Below are positions 9,477 through 17,493 of a DNA stretch of 48,691 bases, in pieces. Source of the stretch: Microcystis aeruginosa NIES-4325 (lineage in GTDB: Bacteria > Cyanobacteriota > Cyanobacteriia > Cyanobacteriales > Microcystaceae); contig NZ_BJKP01000028.1 of assembly GCF_008974145.1 (NCBI RefSeq), forward strand, positions 1 through 48,691, given 5' to 3'. The notes below the pieces were generated by a model that saw only the letters and a list, made by a program, of their open reading frames with translations, was not told the DNA's origin and made no database searches. The position numbers were made by a program, and so were the translations under genes. The first letter of the stretch is position 1. Every line of letters begins with the position of its first letter.

Positions 9477-10577
9477 ATGGCTGAAAGTTATTTATTAAAC
9501 AAACTGCAATCTGTAGAACAGACCTACAAAGAATTAACCCGTCGTCTAGCGGATCCCGATGTTACCAGTAATCCGGGTGAATTGCATCGTCTGGCCAAAT
9601 CCCGCGCTTCCCTAGAGGAAACGGTCAACACCTACGAAATTTGGCAAAAAAGTCAAGAGGATTTAATCGGTGCGAAACAAATCTTCAAAGAATCCGCCGG
9701 CGATCCCGAATTACGGGAAATGGCCGCCCTAGAAGTGGCAGAGTTAGAGGAAAAAATCGCCATATTGGAAGACCAATTAACGATCCTGCTGCTGCCCCGG
9801 GATCCCCTCGATGAAAAGAATATCATGCTAGAAATTCGCGCCGGGACTGGAGGTGATGAGGCCAGTATTTGGGCGGGGGATTTAGTTCGCTTGTACTCAA
9901 AATATGCCGAAACTCAAAACTGGAAAGTTAGCCTTTTGAGTGAATCTCCGGCGGATATGGGGGGATTTAAAGAGGCAATTTTAGAGATTAAAGGCGATAA
10001 CGTCTATAGTAAGCTGAAATTTGAGGCGGGAGTCCATCGGGTGCAGCGGGTTCCTCTGACGGAAGCGAGTGGTCGCGTCCACACTTCCACCGCTACCGTG
10101 GCAATTATGCCAGAAGTGGACGATGTGGAAGTGCATATCGATCCCAAGGACATTGAGTTAACCACGGCTAGATCCGGGGGTGCAGGCGGTCAAAATGTCA
10201 ATAAAGTGGAAACTGCCGTCGATTTAATCCATAAACCCACGGGAATCCGAGTTTTCTGCACCGAAGAGCGATCGCAATTGCAAAACCGGGAACGAGCTAT
10301 GCAGATTCTCCGGGCGAAACTGTACGATATGAAGTTGCAGGAACAACAGGAAGCGGTCAGTTCCATGCGACGCTCTCAGGTGGGAACTGGTTCCCGTTCG
10401 GAAAAAATTCGCACCTATAACTATAAGGATAATCGTCTCACCGATCATCGCTTAAATCAGAATTTTTCCCTCGATCGCATTTTAGACGGCGACATCGAAG
10501 AGGTGATCCAATCCTGTATCGCCAAGGATCAACAGGGAAAACTGGCGGAATTAGCCGCTGCCCAAGAGACAGCTTAA
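9477..10577 (+). CDS. prfA: Peptide chain release factor 1
   Basis: Class I release factor that reads UAA and UAG in the ribosomal A site and triggers peptide hydrolysis. 366 aa. The peptidyl-hydrolysis motif GGQ is at residues 237-239 ([20 protein letters not shown]), followed by the conserved basic region [18 protein letters not shown]. The tRNA-mimic recognition loop reads [20 protein letters not shown] near residue 195, with the short RF1-type P-x-T form rather than the SPF of RF2. Full length with an ATG start at 9477. It is followed by a repeat patch and converges on tal. Confidence 0.97.
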   Translation: MAESYLLNKLQSVEQTYKELTRRLADPDVTSNPGELHRLAKSRASLEETVNTYEIWQKSQEDLIGAKQIFKESAGDPELREMAALEVAELEEKIAILEDQLTILLLPRDPLDEKNIMLEIRAGTGGDEASIWAGDLVRLYSKYAETQNWKVSLLSESPADMGGFKEAILEIKGDNVYSKLKFEAGVHRVQRVPLTEASGRVHTSTATVAIMPEVDDVEVHIDPKDIELTTARSGGAGGQNVNKVETAVDLIHKPTGIRVFCTEERSQLQNRERAMQILRAKLYDMKLQEQQEAVSSMRRSQVGTGSRSEKIRTYNYKDNRLTDHRLNQNFSLDRILDGDIEEVIQSCIAKDQQGKLAELAAAQETA

Positions 10578-10812
10578 TCAGGAGGCAGGAGACAGGAGAC
10601 AGGAGATAGGGTGATAAGGTGATAGGGGTTTAGGGGTTTAGGGAAATTTCAGCCAAATGCTCCACTTCCCCACACCCCACTGATTACTGTTTACTGATTG
10701 CTGGTTACTGTTGACTGTTCACAACAAAAAACTCCCCACTCCCTGCATTTTCCCCACCGGTGGGTGAGTGCGGGTGGGGACTGATGCCGGTTAGTTCAAC
10801 TCACGACTAATT
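10578..10812. repeat. Short tandem repeats between convergent prfA and tal
   Basis: 10580-10612 carries a CAGGAGA heptamer array (GGCAGGAGACAGGAGACAGGAGATAGG), followed by GGTGATAAGGTGATAGGGG and GGGTTTAGGGGTTTAGGG runs to 10643. 10680-10722 has TGATTACTG/TTTACTGATTGCTGGTTACTG units. 10752-10782 (CCCCACCGGTGGGTGAGTGCGGGTGGGG) can fold into a GC-rich hairpin that may end transcripts from either side. No gene is seen. Confidence 0.65.
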
Positions 10813-11988
10813 CTAAGCTTCCACTAAACGAAAAGCCGCACCCAAACCGACAGCGATCTCATCGGGAGAAATTTTCCCATCATGGTTAATATCGATCGCA
10901 TCGAATACCGCATCGGTTCCCGCCCATTCTTCCCGGGTGATGAAACCATCCCCATCATGATCATAGACTCGGAAAATATCTTCGGCGGCGTGTTCTAGGG
11001 TTGACTGACCTTCCAACTGGGTTAAACGTTGAATCAGCAATTGTTCTAATAATTCTAAAGCTTTGGTAAAACCTTGAATACCTTCCGTTAGTTTTTCGGA
11101 AGCCATGGCATCTTCGGCGTGCATTTTCTCAAAAGTGGCTTGATCCACGGCAATTTTGACAATATCAAGGGTTGCGGCCTGTGCCGGATCGAGCTTACGG
11201 GGTAAATCGGCTTCTGTCCCTTGCAATTGTTCCAGAAGTTTCGGAGAAATGGTTAAAAGATCACAACCAGCTAACTCGCAAATTTCACCGATATTGCGGA
11301 AACTTGCCCCCATAACTTCGGTTTTATAACCAAACTTTTTATAGTAGTTATAGATCTGGGTAACGGATTGGACTCCTGGATCTTCAGCGCCAACGTAGTC
11401 TTTACCAGTTTCTTTTTTATACCAATCGAGAATCCGACCGACAAAGGGAGAAATTAAGGTTACTCCCGCTTCTGCACAGGCGATCGCCTGATGAAAACCG
11501 AATAATAGGGTTAAATTACAGTGAATTCCCTCTTTTTCGAGGACTTCTGCGGCTTTAATCCCTTCCCACGTCGAGGCAATTTTAATTAAGACTCTTTCTC
11601 TAGAGATACCTGCTTGTTCATACTGGGAAATGAGATAACGGGCCTTGTGGATGGTAGCTTGGGTATCGTAGGAAAGACGGGCATCTACTTCGGTGGAGAC
11701 GCGGCCGGGGACGATTTGCAGGATTTGTAGGCCAAAACCGATCGCTAGGCGATCGAAAGCTAATTTGGCCACATCTTCTGGGGTGGCCTGTTCTCCTAAT
11801 TCTTTTCTGGCCGCTTGCAGGGTTTGATCGACAATGGGCTGATATTGGGGCATTTGGGCCGCGGCCGTAATCAGGGAGGGGTTAGTGGTGGTATCTTGGG
11901 GGGTAAAAGCTTCGATCGCTTGGATATCGCCGGTATCGGCAACAACCACTGTAAATTCCCGTAATTGTTCTAGTAGGGTTTTAGCCAT
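10813..11988 (-). CDS. tal: Transaldolase with C-terminal EF-hand pair
   Basis: Moves a dihydroxyacetone unit between sugar phosphates in the non-oxidative pentose phosphate pathway. Residues 1 to about 320 are a class-I transaldolase barrel: the N-terminal TTTNPSLI motif, the Schiff-base Lys136 in [17 protein letters not shown], and the [25 protein letters not shown] strand. Residues about 335-391 are extra and form two EF-hands with loops [12 protein letters not shown] (343-354) and [12 protein letters not shown] (366-377). All calcium-ligating positions 1, 3, 5 and 12 are acidic, Asn or Glu. The fusion is known from other cyanobacterial transaldolases and suggests calcium binding, though no effect on catalysis can be read from sequence. 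Single gene, convergent with prfA. Confidence 0.95.
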   Translation of the reverse strand: MAKTLLEQLREFTVVVADTGDIQAIEAFTPQDTTTNPSLITAAAQMPQYQPIVDQTLQAARKELGEQATPEDVAKLAFDRLAIGFGLQILQIVPGRVSTEVDARLSYDTQATIHKARYLISQYEQAGISRERVLIKIASTWEGIKAAEVLEKEGIHCNLTLLFGFHQAIACAEAGVTLISPFVGRILDWYKKETGKDYVGAEDPGVQSVTQIYNYYKKFGYKTEVMGASFRNIGEICELAGCDLLTISPKLLEQLQGTEADLPRKLDPAQAATLDIVKIAVDQATFEKMHAEDAMASEKLTEGIQGFTKALELLEQLLIQRLTQLEGQSTLEHAAEDIFRVYDHDGDGFITREEWAGTDAVFDAIDINHDGKISPDEIAVGLGAAFRLVEA

Positions 11989-12198
11989 GACTTCTCCAGA
12001 TGCGTGTTAACGCAAGACTTTATCTGGATCTTAGCGATTCGATCGAGAGGAAGGGGAAAAATTCCCGATTGATTTAATTCCCAAGCACAGACCTGGCCAA
12101 AGTCGGGATGAGCCGGGGAATCTTTTGGCCACTCCTTGCCCAAAGTCCTTTATTTGTGATAGTATTAGTGATTGTGTCGATTTAATAAAACGGAGTTT

Positions 12199-12402
12199 AT
12201 GCCCAAGCTAAAAACGCGAAAGGCGGCGGCCAAACGATTCGAGGCCACAGGAAGCGGCAAAAAAATCAAACGTCGCAAAGCCTTCAAAAATCACCTACTC
12301 GATCATAAAAGTGCCGAACGCAAACGCCGCCGTTTGTCCCAGATTACCCTGGTACACGAGAGCGACGAGAAGGAAGTGCGCTTAATGTTGCCCTACTTGT
12401 AA
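12199..12402 (+). CDS. rpmI: 50S ribosomal protein L35
   Basis: Small basic large-subunit protein of 67 aa. The sequence [14 protein letters not shown] and the [16 protein letters not shown]-like core are diagnostic. The ATG at 12199 is chosen over an in-frame TTG at 12172 because it gives the universal MPK N-terminus and has CGGAG 8 nt upstream. It is 31 bp ahead of rplT in the usual rpmI-rplT operon; infC, the third member in many bacteria, is not adjacent here. Confidence 0.96.
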   Translation: MPKLKTRKAAAKRFEATGSGKKIKRRKAFKNHLLDHKSAERKRRRLSQITLVHESDEKEVRLMLPYL

Positions 12403-12433
12403 GTTTTCCAGAAAAATTGTCTAAAGGATTATC

Positions 12434-12781
12434 ATGTCTAGAGTAAAACGGGGGAATGTCGCCCGCAAGCGACGCAAAAAAATTCTCAAACTAGCCAAAG
12501 GATTTCGCGGTTCCCACTCCCGCTTATTCCGTACCGCTAATCAGCAAGTAATGAAAGCCTTGCGGAATGCCTATAGAGACCGTCGCAAACGCAAACGCGA
12601 TTTTCGCCGTCTTTGGATTACCCGGATTAATGCGGCAGCCCGTCAACAAGGCATTAGTTACAGCCAACTGACAGGACAACTGAAAAAAGCTAATATCTTA
12701 TTAAACCGCAAAATGTTAGCCCAATTGGCCGTCCTCGATCCCGTCGCTTTTGCGAAAGTGGTAGAACTAGCCAAAGGATAA
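12434..12781 (+). CDS. rplT: 50S ribosomal protein L20
   Basis: Early-assembly large-subunit protein that binds 23S rRNA; in other bacteria it also represses its own operon by binding the leader mRNA. 115 aa, full length. [26 protein letters not shown] and the C-terminal [13 protein letters not shown] are typical. AAAGGAT lies upstream of the ATG. The gene ends 14 bp before the PhoH-like gene, so the three genes are probably co-transcribed. A pseudoknot-type L20 operator in the 12003-12198 leader was not recognisable by eye. Confidence 0.97.
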   Translation: MSRVKRGNVARKRRKKILKLAKGFRGSHSRLFRTANQQVMKALRNAYRDRRKRKRDFRRLWITRINAAARQQGISYSQLTGQLKKANILLNRKMLAQLAVLDPVAFAKVVELAKG

Positions 12782-12795
12782 ATCTAGCCCACAGC

Positions 12796-13752
12796 ATGAC
12801 GGAAACTTGGCAGACCATTGAATTCCCCAGTTTAGCAAGTGCGATCGCAATGGCTGGTCATCAAGAGGCTAACCTAAAACTGATTGCGCGGCAAACTGGG
12901 GCAACTTTAGTCCTCAGAGGCCTAGAATTACAGATTTCGGGGCAACCCACCCCCAGGGAGCGTGCGACAGCGATTGTACGCTCCTTAAGCACTTTATGGC
13001 AAGAGGCCAAATTAATCGCCGAAGCCGATATTATGACCGCTATCCATGCCCTCGATACGGGTCGTTCTAGCGAGTATAAAGAACTTCAACAGGATATTCT
13101 TGCTCGTACCCGTCGCGGGGAGCTAATTCGGGCGAAAACCTTCCGTCAGCGTCAATATATCCAAGCCATTCAAAGCCACGATATCACCTTTTGTATTGGA
13201 CCGGCTGGCACGGGTAAAACCTTTTTAGCCGCCGTTTTAGCCGTACAAGCTTTATTAGAAGATAAAGTAGAACGGATTATCCTCACCCGTCCGGCCGTGG
13301 AAGCGGGGGAAAAACTCGGCTTTCTACCGGGAGATCTCCAGCAAAAAGTCGATCCTTTTCTGCGTCCTCTCTACGATGCTTTATACGAATTTATCGAAGC
13401 GGCCAAAATTCCCGATTTAATGGAACGGGGTAAAATCGAAATTGCCCCCTTAGCTTATATGCGGGGACGAACCTTAACCAACGCTTTTGTCATCGTTGAT
13501 GAGGCCCAGAATACCACCCCAGCACAGTTAAAAATGGTCTTGACGCGCTTGGGATTCGGTTCGCGCATGGTAGTAACCGGCGATGTCACCCAAACCGATT
13601 TACCGCCACAACAGGAATCGGGGTTAATGGCGGCGCAAAAAATCCTAAAATCAGTAGAAGGGATCGCTTTTTGTTACCTATCGCGAGCGGATGTGGTGCG
13701 TCATCCCTTAGTACAAAAAATCGTTTCAGCTTACGAACAGCACGAAAAATAA
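12796..13752 (+). CDS. PhoH-like ATPase
   Basis: 318 aa protein of the PhoH family, ATPases thought to act in RNA metabolism, often near ybeY in bacteria. An N-terminal region of about 110 aa (KH-like in the family) precedes the P-loop ATPase domain. Walker A is GPAGTGKT at 135-142, Walker B is AFVIVDEAQN near residue 230, followed by the sensor-like VVTGDVTQTDLP. The motif LTRPAVEAGEKLGFLPGD is a PhoH hallmark. It sits 14 bp after rplT and 6 bp before cysK. The position just downstream of ribosomal protein genes agrees with a role in translation or RNA handling, but that is inference. Confidence 0.93.
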   Translation: MTETWQTIEFPSLASAIAMAGHQEANLKLIARQTGATLVLRGLELQISGQPTPRERATAIVRSLSTLWQEAKLIAEADIMTAIHALDTGRSSEYKELQQDILARTRRGELIRAKTFRQRQYIQAIQSHDITFCIGPAGTGKTFLAAVLAVQALLEDKVERIILTRPAVEAGEKLGFLPGDLQQKVDPFLRPLYDALYEFIEAAKIPDLMERGKIEIAPLAYMRGRTLTNAFVIVDEAQNTTPAQLKMVLTRLGFGSRMVVTGDVTQTDLPPQQESGLMAAQKILKSVEGIAFCYLSRADVVRHPLVQKIVSAYEQHEK

Positions 13753-13758
13753 AAGATT

Positions 13759-14727
13759 ATGGATATTAAAAATGGTTTCGTCGATGCGGTGGGTAATACT
13801 CCTCTAATTCGTCTCAATAGTTTTAGTGAGGAGACTGGCTGCGAGATTCTCGGTAAGGCCGAATTTCTTAACCCCGGTGGTTCGGTCAAGGATCGCGCCG
13901 CTTTATATATTATTCAAGAAGCGGAAAAAGCTGGGACTCTCCAACCGGGAGGAACAGTGGTAGAAGGAACTGCTGGCAATACGGGCATCGGTTTAGCCCA
14001 TATCTGCAATGCTAAAGGTTATAAATGCCTGATTATTATCCCAGATACCCAATCCCAAGAGAAAATCGACCTATTGAGAACCCTAGGGGCTGAAGTGCGT
14101 ACTGTTCCCGCCGTTCCCTACCGGGATCCCAATAATTACGTTAAATTATCGGGTCGAGTGGCCAGCGAGATGGAAAATGCCATTTGGGCTAATCAATTTG
14201 ATAATCTGGCTAATCGTTGCGCTCACTACGAAACCACAGGCCGGGAAATCTGGGAACAAACCGACGGTAAAATTGACGCTTGGGTGGCTGCCACGGGAAC
14301 TGGGGGAACCTATGCGGGAGTGGCGATGTTTTTAAAAGACCAAAATCCGAACCTGCGCTGTGTGGTGGCAGATCCGATGGGTAGCGGTTTATATAGTTAT
14401 GTGAAAACTGGGACAATTACCCTCGAAGGTAGTTCAATTACTGAGGGAATTGGTAATAGTCGTATTACGGCTAATATGGAAGGTGTGCCGATTGATGATG
14501 CAATTCAAATTGATGATCCCACAGCGATAAAAGTGGTCTATCAGTTATTACAAAAAGATGGTTTATTTATGGGGGGTTCTGTGGGCATTAATGTCGGTGC
14601 TGCCGTAGCTTTAGCTAAACAAATGGGACCGGGCCACACCATAGTTACTGTTCTTTGTGATGGCGGGGCGCGTTATCAATCCCGTTTATATAATCCTCAA
14701 TGGTTAGCTGAGAAAGGATTAGCCTAA
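13759..14727 (+). CDS. cysK: Cysteine synthase A (O-acetylserine sulfhydrylase)
   Basis: PLP enzyme of fold type II that makes cysteine from O-acetylserine and sulfide. 322 aa. The PLP-lysine motif is NPGGSVKDRAA with Lys44. The substrate loop reads EGTAGNTGIGLAH, and the phosphate-binding loop region GTGGTYAG is present. The C-terminal part (GSVGINVGAAVALAKQMGPG, then VTVLCDGGARY) agrees with CysK rather than cystathionine beta-synthase, as no CBS domain follows. The 'GTAGNTGIG' version instead of 'PTSGNTGIG' marks a subgroup seen in cyanobacteria whose in vivo donor may differ, so exact substrate preference is not proved. It is the last gene before the 1.2 kb spacer in front of the sucrose cluster. 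Confidence 0.93.
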   Translation: MDIKNGFVDAVGNTPLIRLNSFSEETGCEILGKAEFLNPGGSVKDRAALYIIQEAEKAGTLQPGGTVVEGTAGNTGIGLAHICNAKGYKCLIIIPDTQSQEKIDLLRTLGAEVRTVPAVPYRDPNNYVKLSGRVASEMENAIWANQFDNLANRCAHYETTGREIWEQTDGKIDAWVAATGTGGTYAGVAMFLKDQNPNLRCVVADPMGSGLYSYVKTGTITLEGSSITEGIGNSRITANMEGVPIDDAIQIDDPTAIKVVYQLLQKDGLFMGGSVGINVGAAVALAKQMGPGHTIVTVLCDGGARYQSRLYNPQWLAEKGLA

Positions 14728-15957
14728 TCGCTTTTTATCTTTGCTGCTTGGTCTGTTTCACTTCCTCATTAATGGTGACTTGAGAACAAGGCAAACCAAG
14801 AGTTATTAGGACAATTTTTCTTTATTATCGGGCTAAATTACTATTACCTAGACTATAGTTATTTAACCTTAGTTCGGGATAAGAGAATTCTTCAAGTTGT
14901 CAGGGAGTCTCCGAGTCAGGAGTCAAGGGAGGGAGCGGAGTTCTGACTCAAAGAGCGAAAATTATTGATTTCCGCAGCGAGAATCGTCTCTAGTCCCAGT
15001 CGGCGGGGGGAAGTCGCTCCTTTCTCCTGAATTCGGGATTCTGGTTCCCAGACTCCTATGTTCTCGACATTTTCCGCAGGCCTGAACTGACGTTACTTAA
15101 TAATCCCCTTCAGTTAGCTCATCATTAGCAAATCAATCGGGAATCCCTTCACACCCATTTTCTAGGCGATCGAATCCCAGAAAAGAAGCGATCAACTGAA
15201 AAATGTTGTACCTGCTCTATGCAATTCATCGGATTGGGAGACGTGTATTTAATCTGAACTAGATAGTAAAAGTGAATAATAAGTAGTAGATGATAGCTAG
15301 GTAAAGCAATTAAGATTTATCAGCCTATTAAAACTATATAAAGCTTGGTTTTGAGGTAAAATCAATTTATTTTCTTCTCGAAAACCAATTTGATCTATCG
15401 ATCTCAAGCATTCTTCAAGATAATAATAGCTATTATCGAGATAAATTCTTGATTTTAAAGGATTTAAGCCCCGTTATTCAGGAATAATCTTGCTTATTTT
15501 CCCGAAATTACTCTGAGATTAATTGATCAGCGAACTCTGGCAGGAGAAAGAAACTTGACAAAAGCGCTCAATAGATGTTTAAATGGACGCAATCACCACA
15601 AACCTAATCTAATCTCAAGATGTTATATTCCTCCAGAAATTCCTGAAAATACTTAATCTTTTGGAGAATAAGCATACTTGACCGAGAGGGTTCAATAAAG
15701 CAAAGCTTTAGAGCTTAAATAGCTGTCAGGTTAGCCCACTAAAGGGAAATATCACTGGTAGATAGGCGTTTTTACCCAGAAAATAACTTTTCTGAGATTA
15801 GGAAAAAATATCGGTATTATTTTTACCGAAGACACTTAGCTCATTTACTATTAGGGGTCGGAAAAGACCGTCTTCATCCTTCTCGAAACCGACTTTACCT
15901 ATCGGCTCTAGTGGTGTTTACCGTTGGAAAACTTGAAAATCCACGATTAATACACTT
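14728..15957. other. Long non-coding leader upstream of the sucrose cluster
   Basis: 1.23 kb with stops in all frames and no tRNA or familiar ncRNA signature. 14869-14886 (TAGTTCGGGATAAGAGAA) resembles the end repeats of the MITE-like element at 40660-40752 and may be a solo end. 14913-14919 and 14943-14949 form a GAGTCAG/CTGACTC stem. Two segments, about 15373-15407 and 15879-15913, share TTCTCGAAA..CC.A.TT...CTATCG, an imperfect direct repeat 506 bp apart. The second copy lies 45 bp before the spsA start, so the repeats may be regulatory or mark a duplication edge. AT content is higher than in the neighbouring genes. Confidence 0.5.
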
Positions 15958-17418
15958 ATGAAACCTAAATCTTCCAGTCAACCAGAAAGAGAATTGATTA
16001 CAAGGGAAAATTCTTGTTCCCGTCGCTATGCCCTGATATCCGTCCACGGAGATCCCACCGCCGAAATTGGCCAAGAAGGGGCAGGAGGTCAAAATATTTA
16101 TGTGCGCGAATTGGGATTAGGACTTGCCCAAAAGGGATGTCAAGTGGATATGTTCACGCGCAGAGAAGCTCCAAATCAACCTGAAATTGAAGAATTAGCC
16201 CCCGGTTGCCGCACAATCCGCCTAACGGCTGGACCGGCGCAATTCATTGCCAGAACCGAGTTATTTAACCATCTACCAGCCTTCGTGGAGGCTTGGTTGG
16301 ACTTCCAACGTCGTTCTCACCTTTCCTATAGTCTGATCCACAGCAACTACTGGTTATCCGGTTGGGTCGGCTTGCAGCTAAAATTCCGGCTGGGACTACC
16401 GCAAGTTCACACCTATCATTCCCTCGGGGCGATCAAGTATCGGGATATGGAAACTCCCCCTGCCATCGCCACCATCCGCCACGGGGTGGAGTGGGCCTGT
16501 TTAGAACAGTCCGATTGTGTCGTGGCCACCAGTCCCCAAGAAGCAGAAAATCTGCGTCAATTAGTGTCGGCTCAAGGCAGAATCGAGATAGTTCCCTGTG
16601 GAATTAATGCTGCTCATTTCGGTTCGGTAAGTCAAGAAATTGCCCGCCAAAAATTAAACATCGACCCAGAGATGCCAGTCATTCTCTATGTGGGTCGTTT
16701 CGATCCTCGCAAGGGCATCGAAACCTTAGTTAAAGCCTGCGCTCGATTATCTGGCCCCTTCCTATTGTACTTGGTAGGAGGTAGCCGGGACGGGGGCAGT
16801 GATTGCCAAGAACAGCAACGAATCCGTTCCCTAGGGAAAACTCTCGGTTTAGAATCGAAAATTATCTTTACTGGTCGGGTCTCCCAAACCGACTTACCCG
16901 CCTACTACGCCGCCGCCGATGTGTGTGTCGTGCCTAGCTACTATGAGCCTTTCGGGTTAGTGGCCATCGAGGCTATGGCGGCGGGAACGCCAGTGGTTGC
17001 CAGTGATGTGGGCGGTCTCCGACATACGGTCGTCCATAATCGCACAGGCCTGCTCGTCCCCCCTCGGAATGTGGAAGCCCTCGGGAAAGCCCTAGGGGAA
17101 CTACTAGCCCAGCCTGAGAAGCTGCAGTCCTTGGGTCGCTCAGGCCGCGAGTGGGTCGAGTCCCGTTTTAGCAGTGGGGCAGTAGCCAAACAAATCCTCT
17201 CCCTTTATCAATCTCTAAGCCCAGAAAAATCCGCCCTAGAAGGTGTTCTGCCGACTCGAAGTTTAATTACAGCTTTACAAAAGCGAATACAGCAAGAGCT
17301 AGGATTAAAAAAGGGCAACAAAGAGGGTGAATCGGGGCATCTGGCCGCCATGGAAAAGTTAATCTTGGTTCTCCAGGAAGGGGTAAAGGTGTCCAGGGAC
17401 CAACTCTATAATTTTTGA
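15958..17418 (+). CDS. spsA: Sucrose-phosphate synthase (glycosyltransferase family 4)
   Basis: Transfers glucose from a nucleotide sugar to fructose-6-phosphate to give sucrose-6-phosphate. 486 aa, the short 'minimal' form with a glucosyltransferase domain but no C-terminal phosphatase domain. The N-terminal acceptor-site motif is ISVHGDP...EGAGGQNIYVRELG (27-53), followed by VDMFTRRE. The C-terminal half has the GT-B donor site YVGRFDPRKGIETLV and the E-x7-E motif EPFGLVAIE at 330-338, then GTPVVASDVGGLRHTV. The ATG at 15958 gives a normal N-terminus. It is the first gene of spsA-susA-sppA; the 75-bp gap to susA holds TTAAGGAG. The product is the compatible solute sucrose, used for salt acclimation. 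Confidence 0.93.
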   Translation: MKPKSSSQPERELITRENSCSRRYALISVHGDPTAEIGQEGAGGQNIYVRELGLGLAQKGCQVDMFTRREAPNQPEIEELAPGCRTIRLTAGPAQFIARTELFNHLPAFVEAWLDFQRRSHLSYSLIHSNYWLSGWVGLQLKFRLGLPQVHTYHSLGAIKYRDMETPPAIATIRHGVEWACLEQSDCVVATSPQEAENLRQLVSAQGRIEIVPCGINAAHFGSVSQEIARQKLNIDPEMPVILYVGRFDPRKGIETLVKACARLSGPFLLYLVGGSRDGGSDCQEQQRIRSLGKTLGLESKIIFTGRVSQTDLPAYYAAADVCVVPSYYEPFGLVAIEAMAAGTPVVASDVGGLRHTVVHNRTGLLVPPRNVEALGKALGELLAQPEKLQSLGRSGREWVESRFSSGAVAKQILSLYQSLSPEKSALEGVLPTRSLITALQKRIQQELGLKKGNKEGESGHLAAMEKLILVLQEGVKVSRDQLYNF

Positions 17419-17493
17419 ATAAAGGGCATCTGCCAACTAAAATCCCTGTTGGTTCTGCGAACCAGCAAACTAGCGATTTTTTAAGGAGTCACC

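Noticed and set aside
15121-15190. tRNA-like GATCGAATCCC segment upstream of spsA
   Set aside because: The T-arm-like string has no cloverleaf partner sequences around it.
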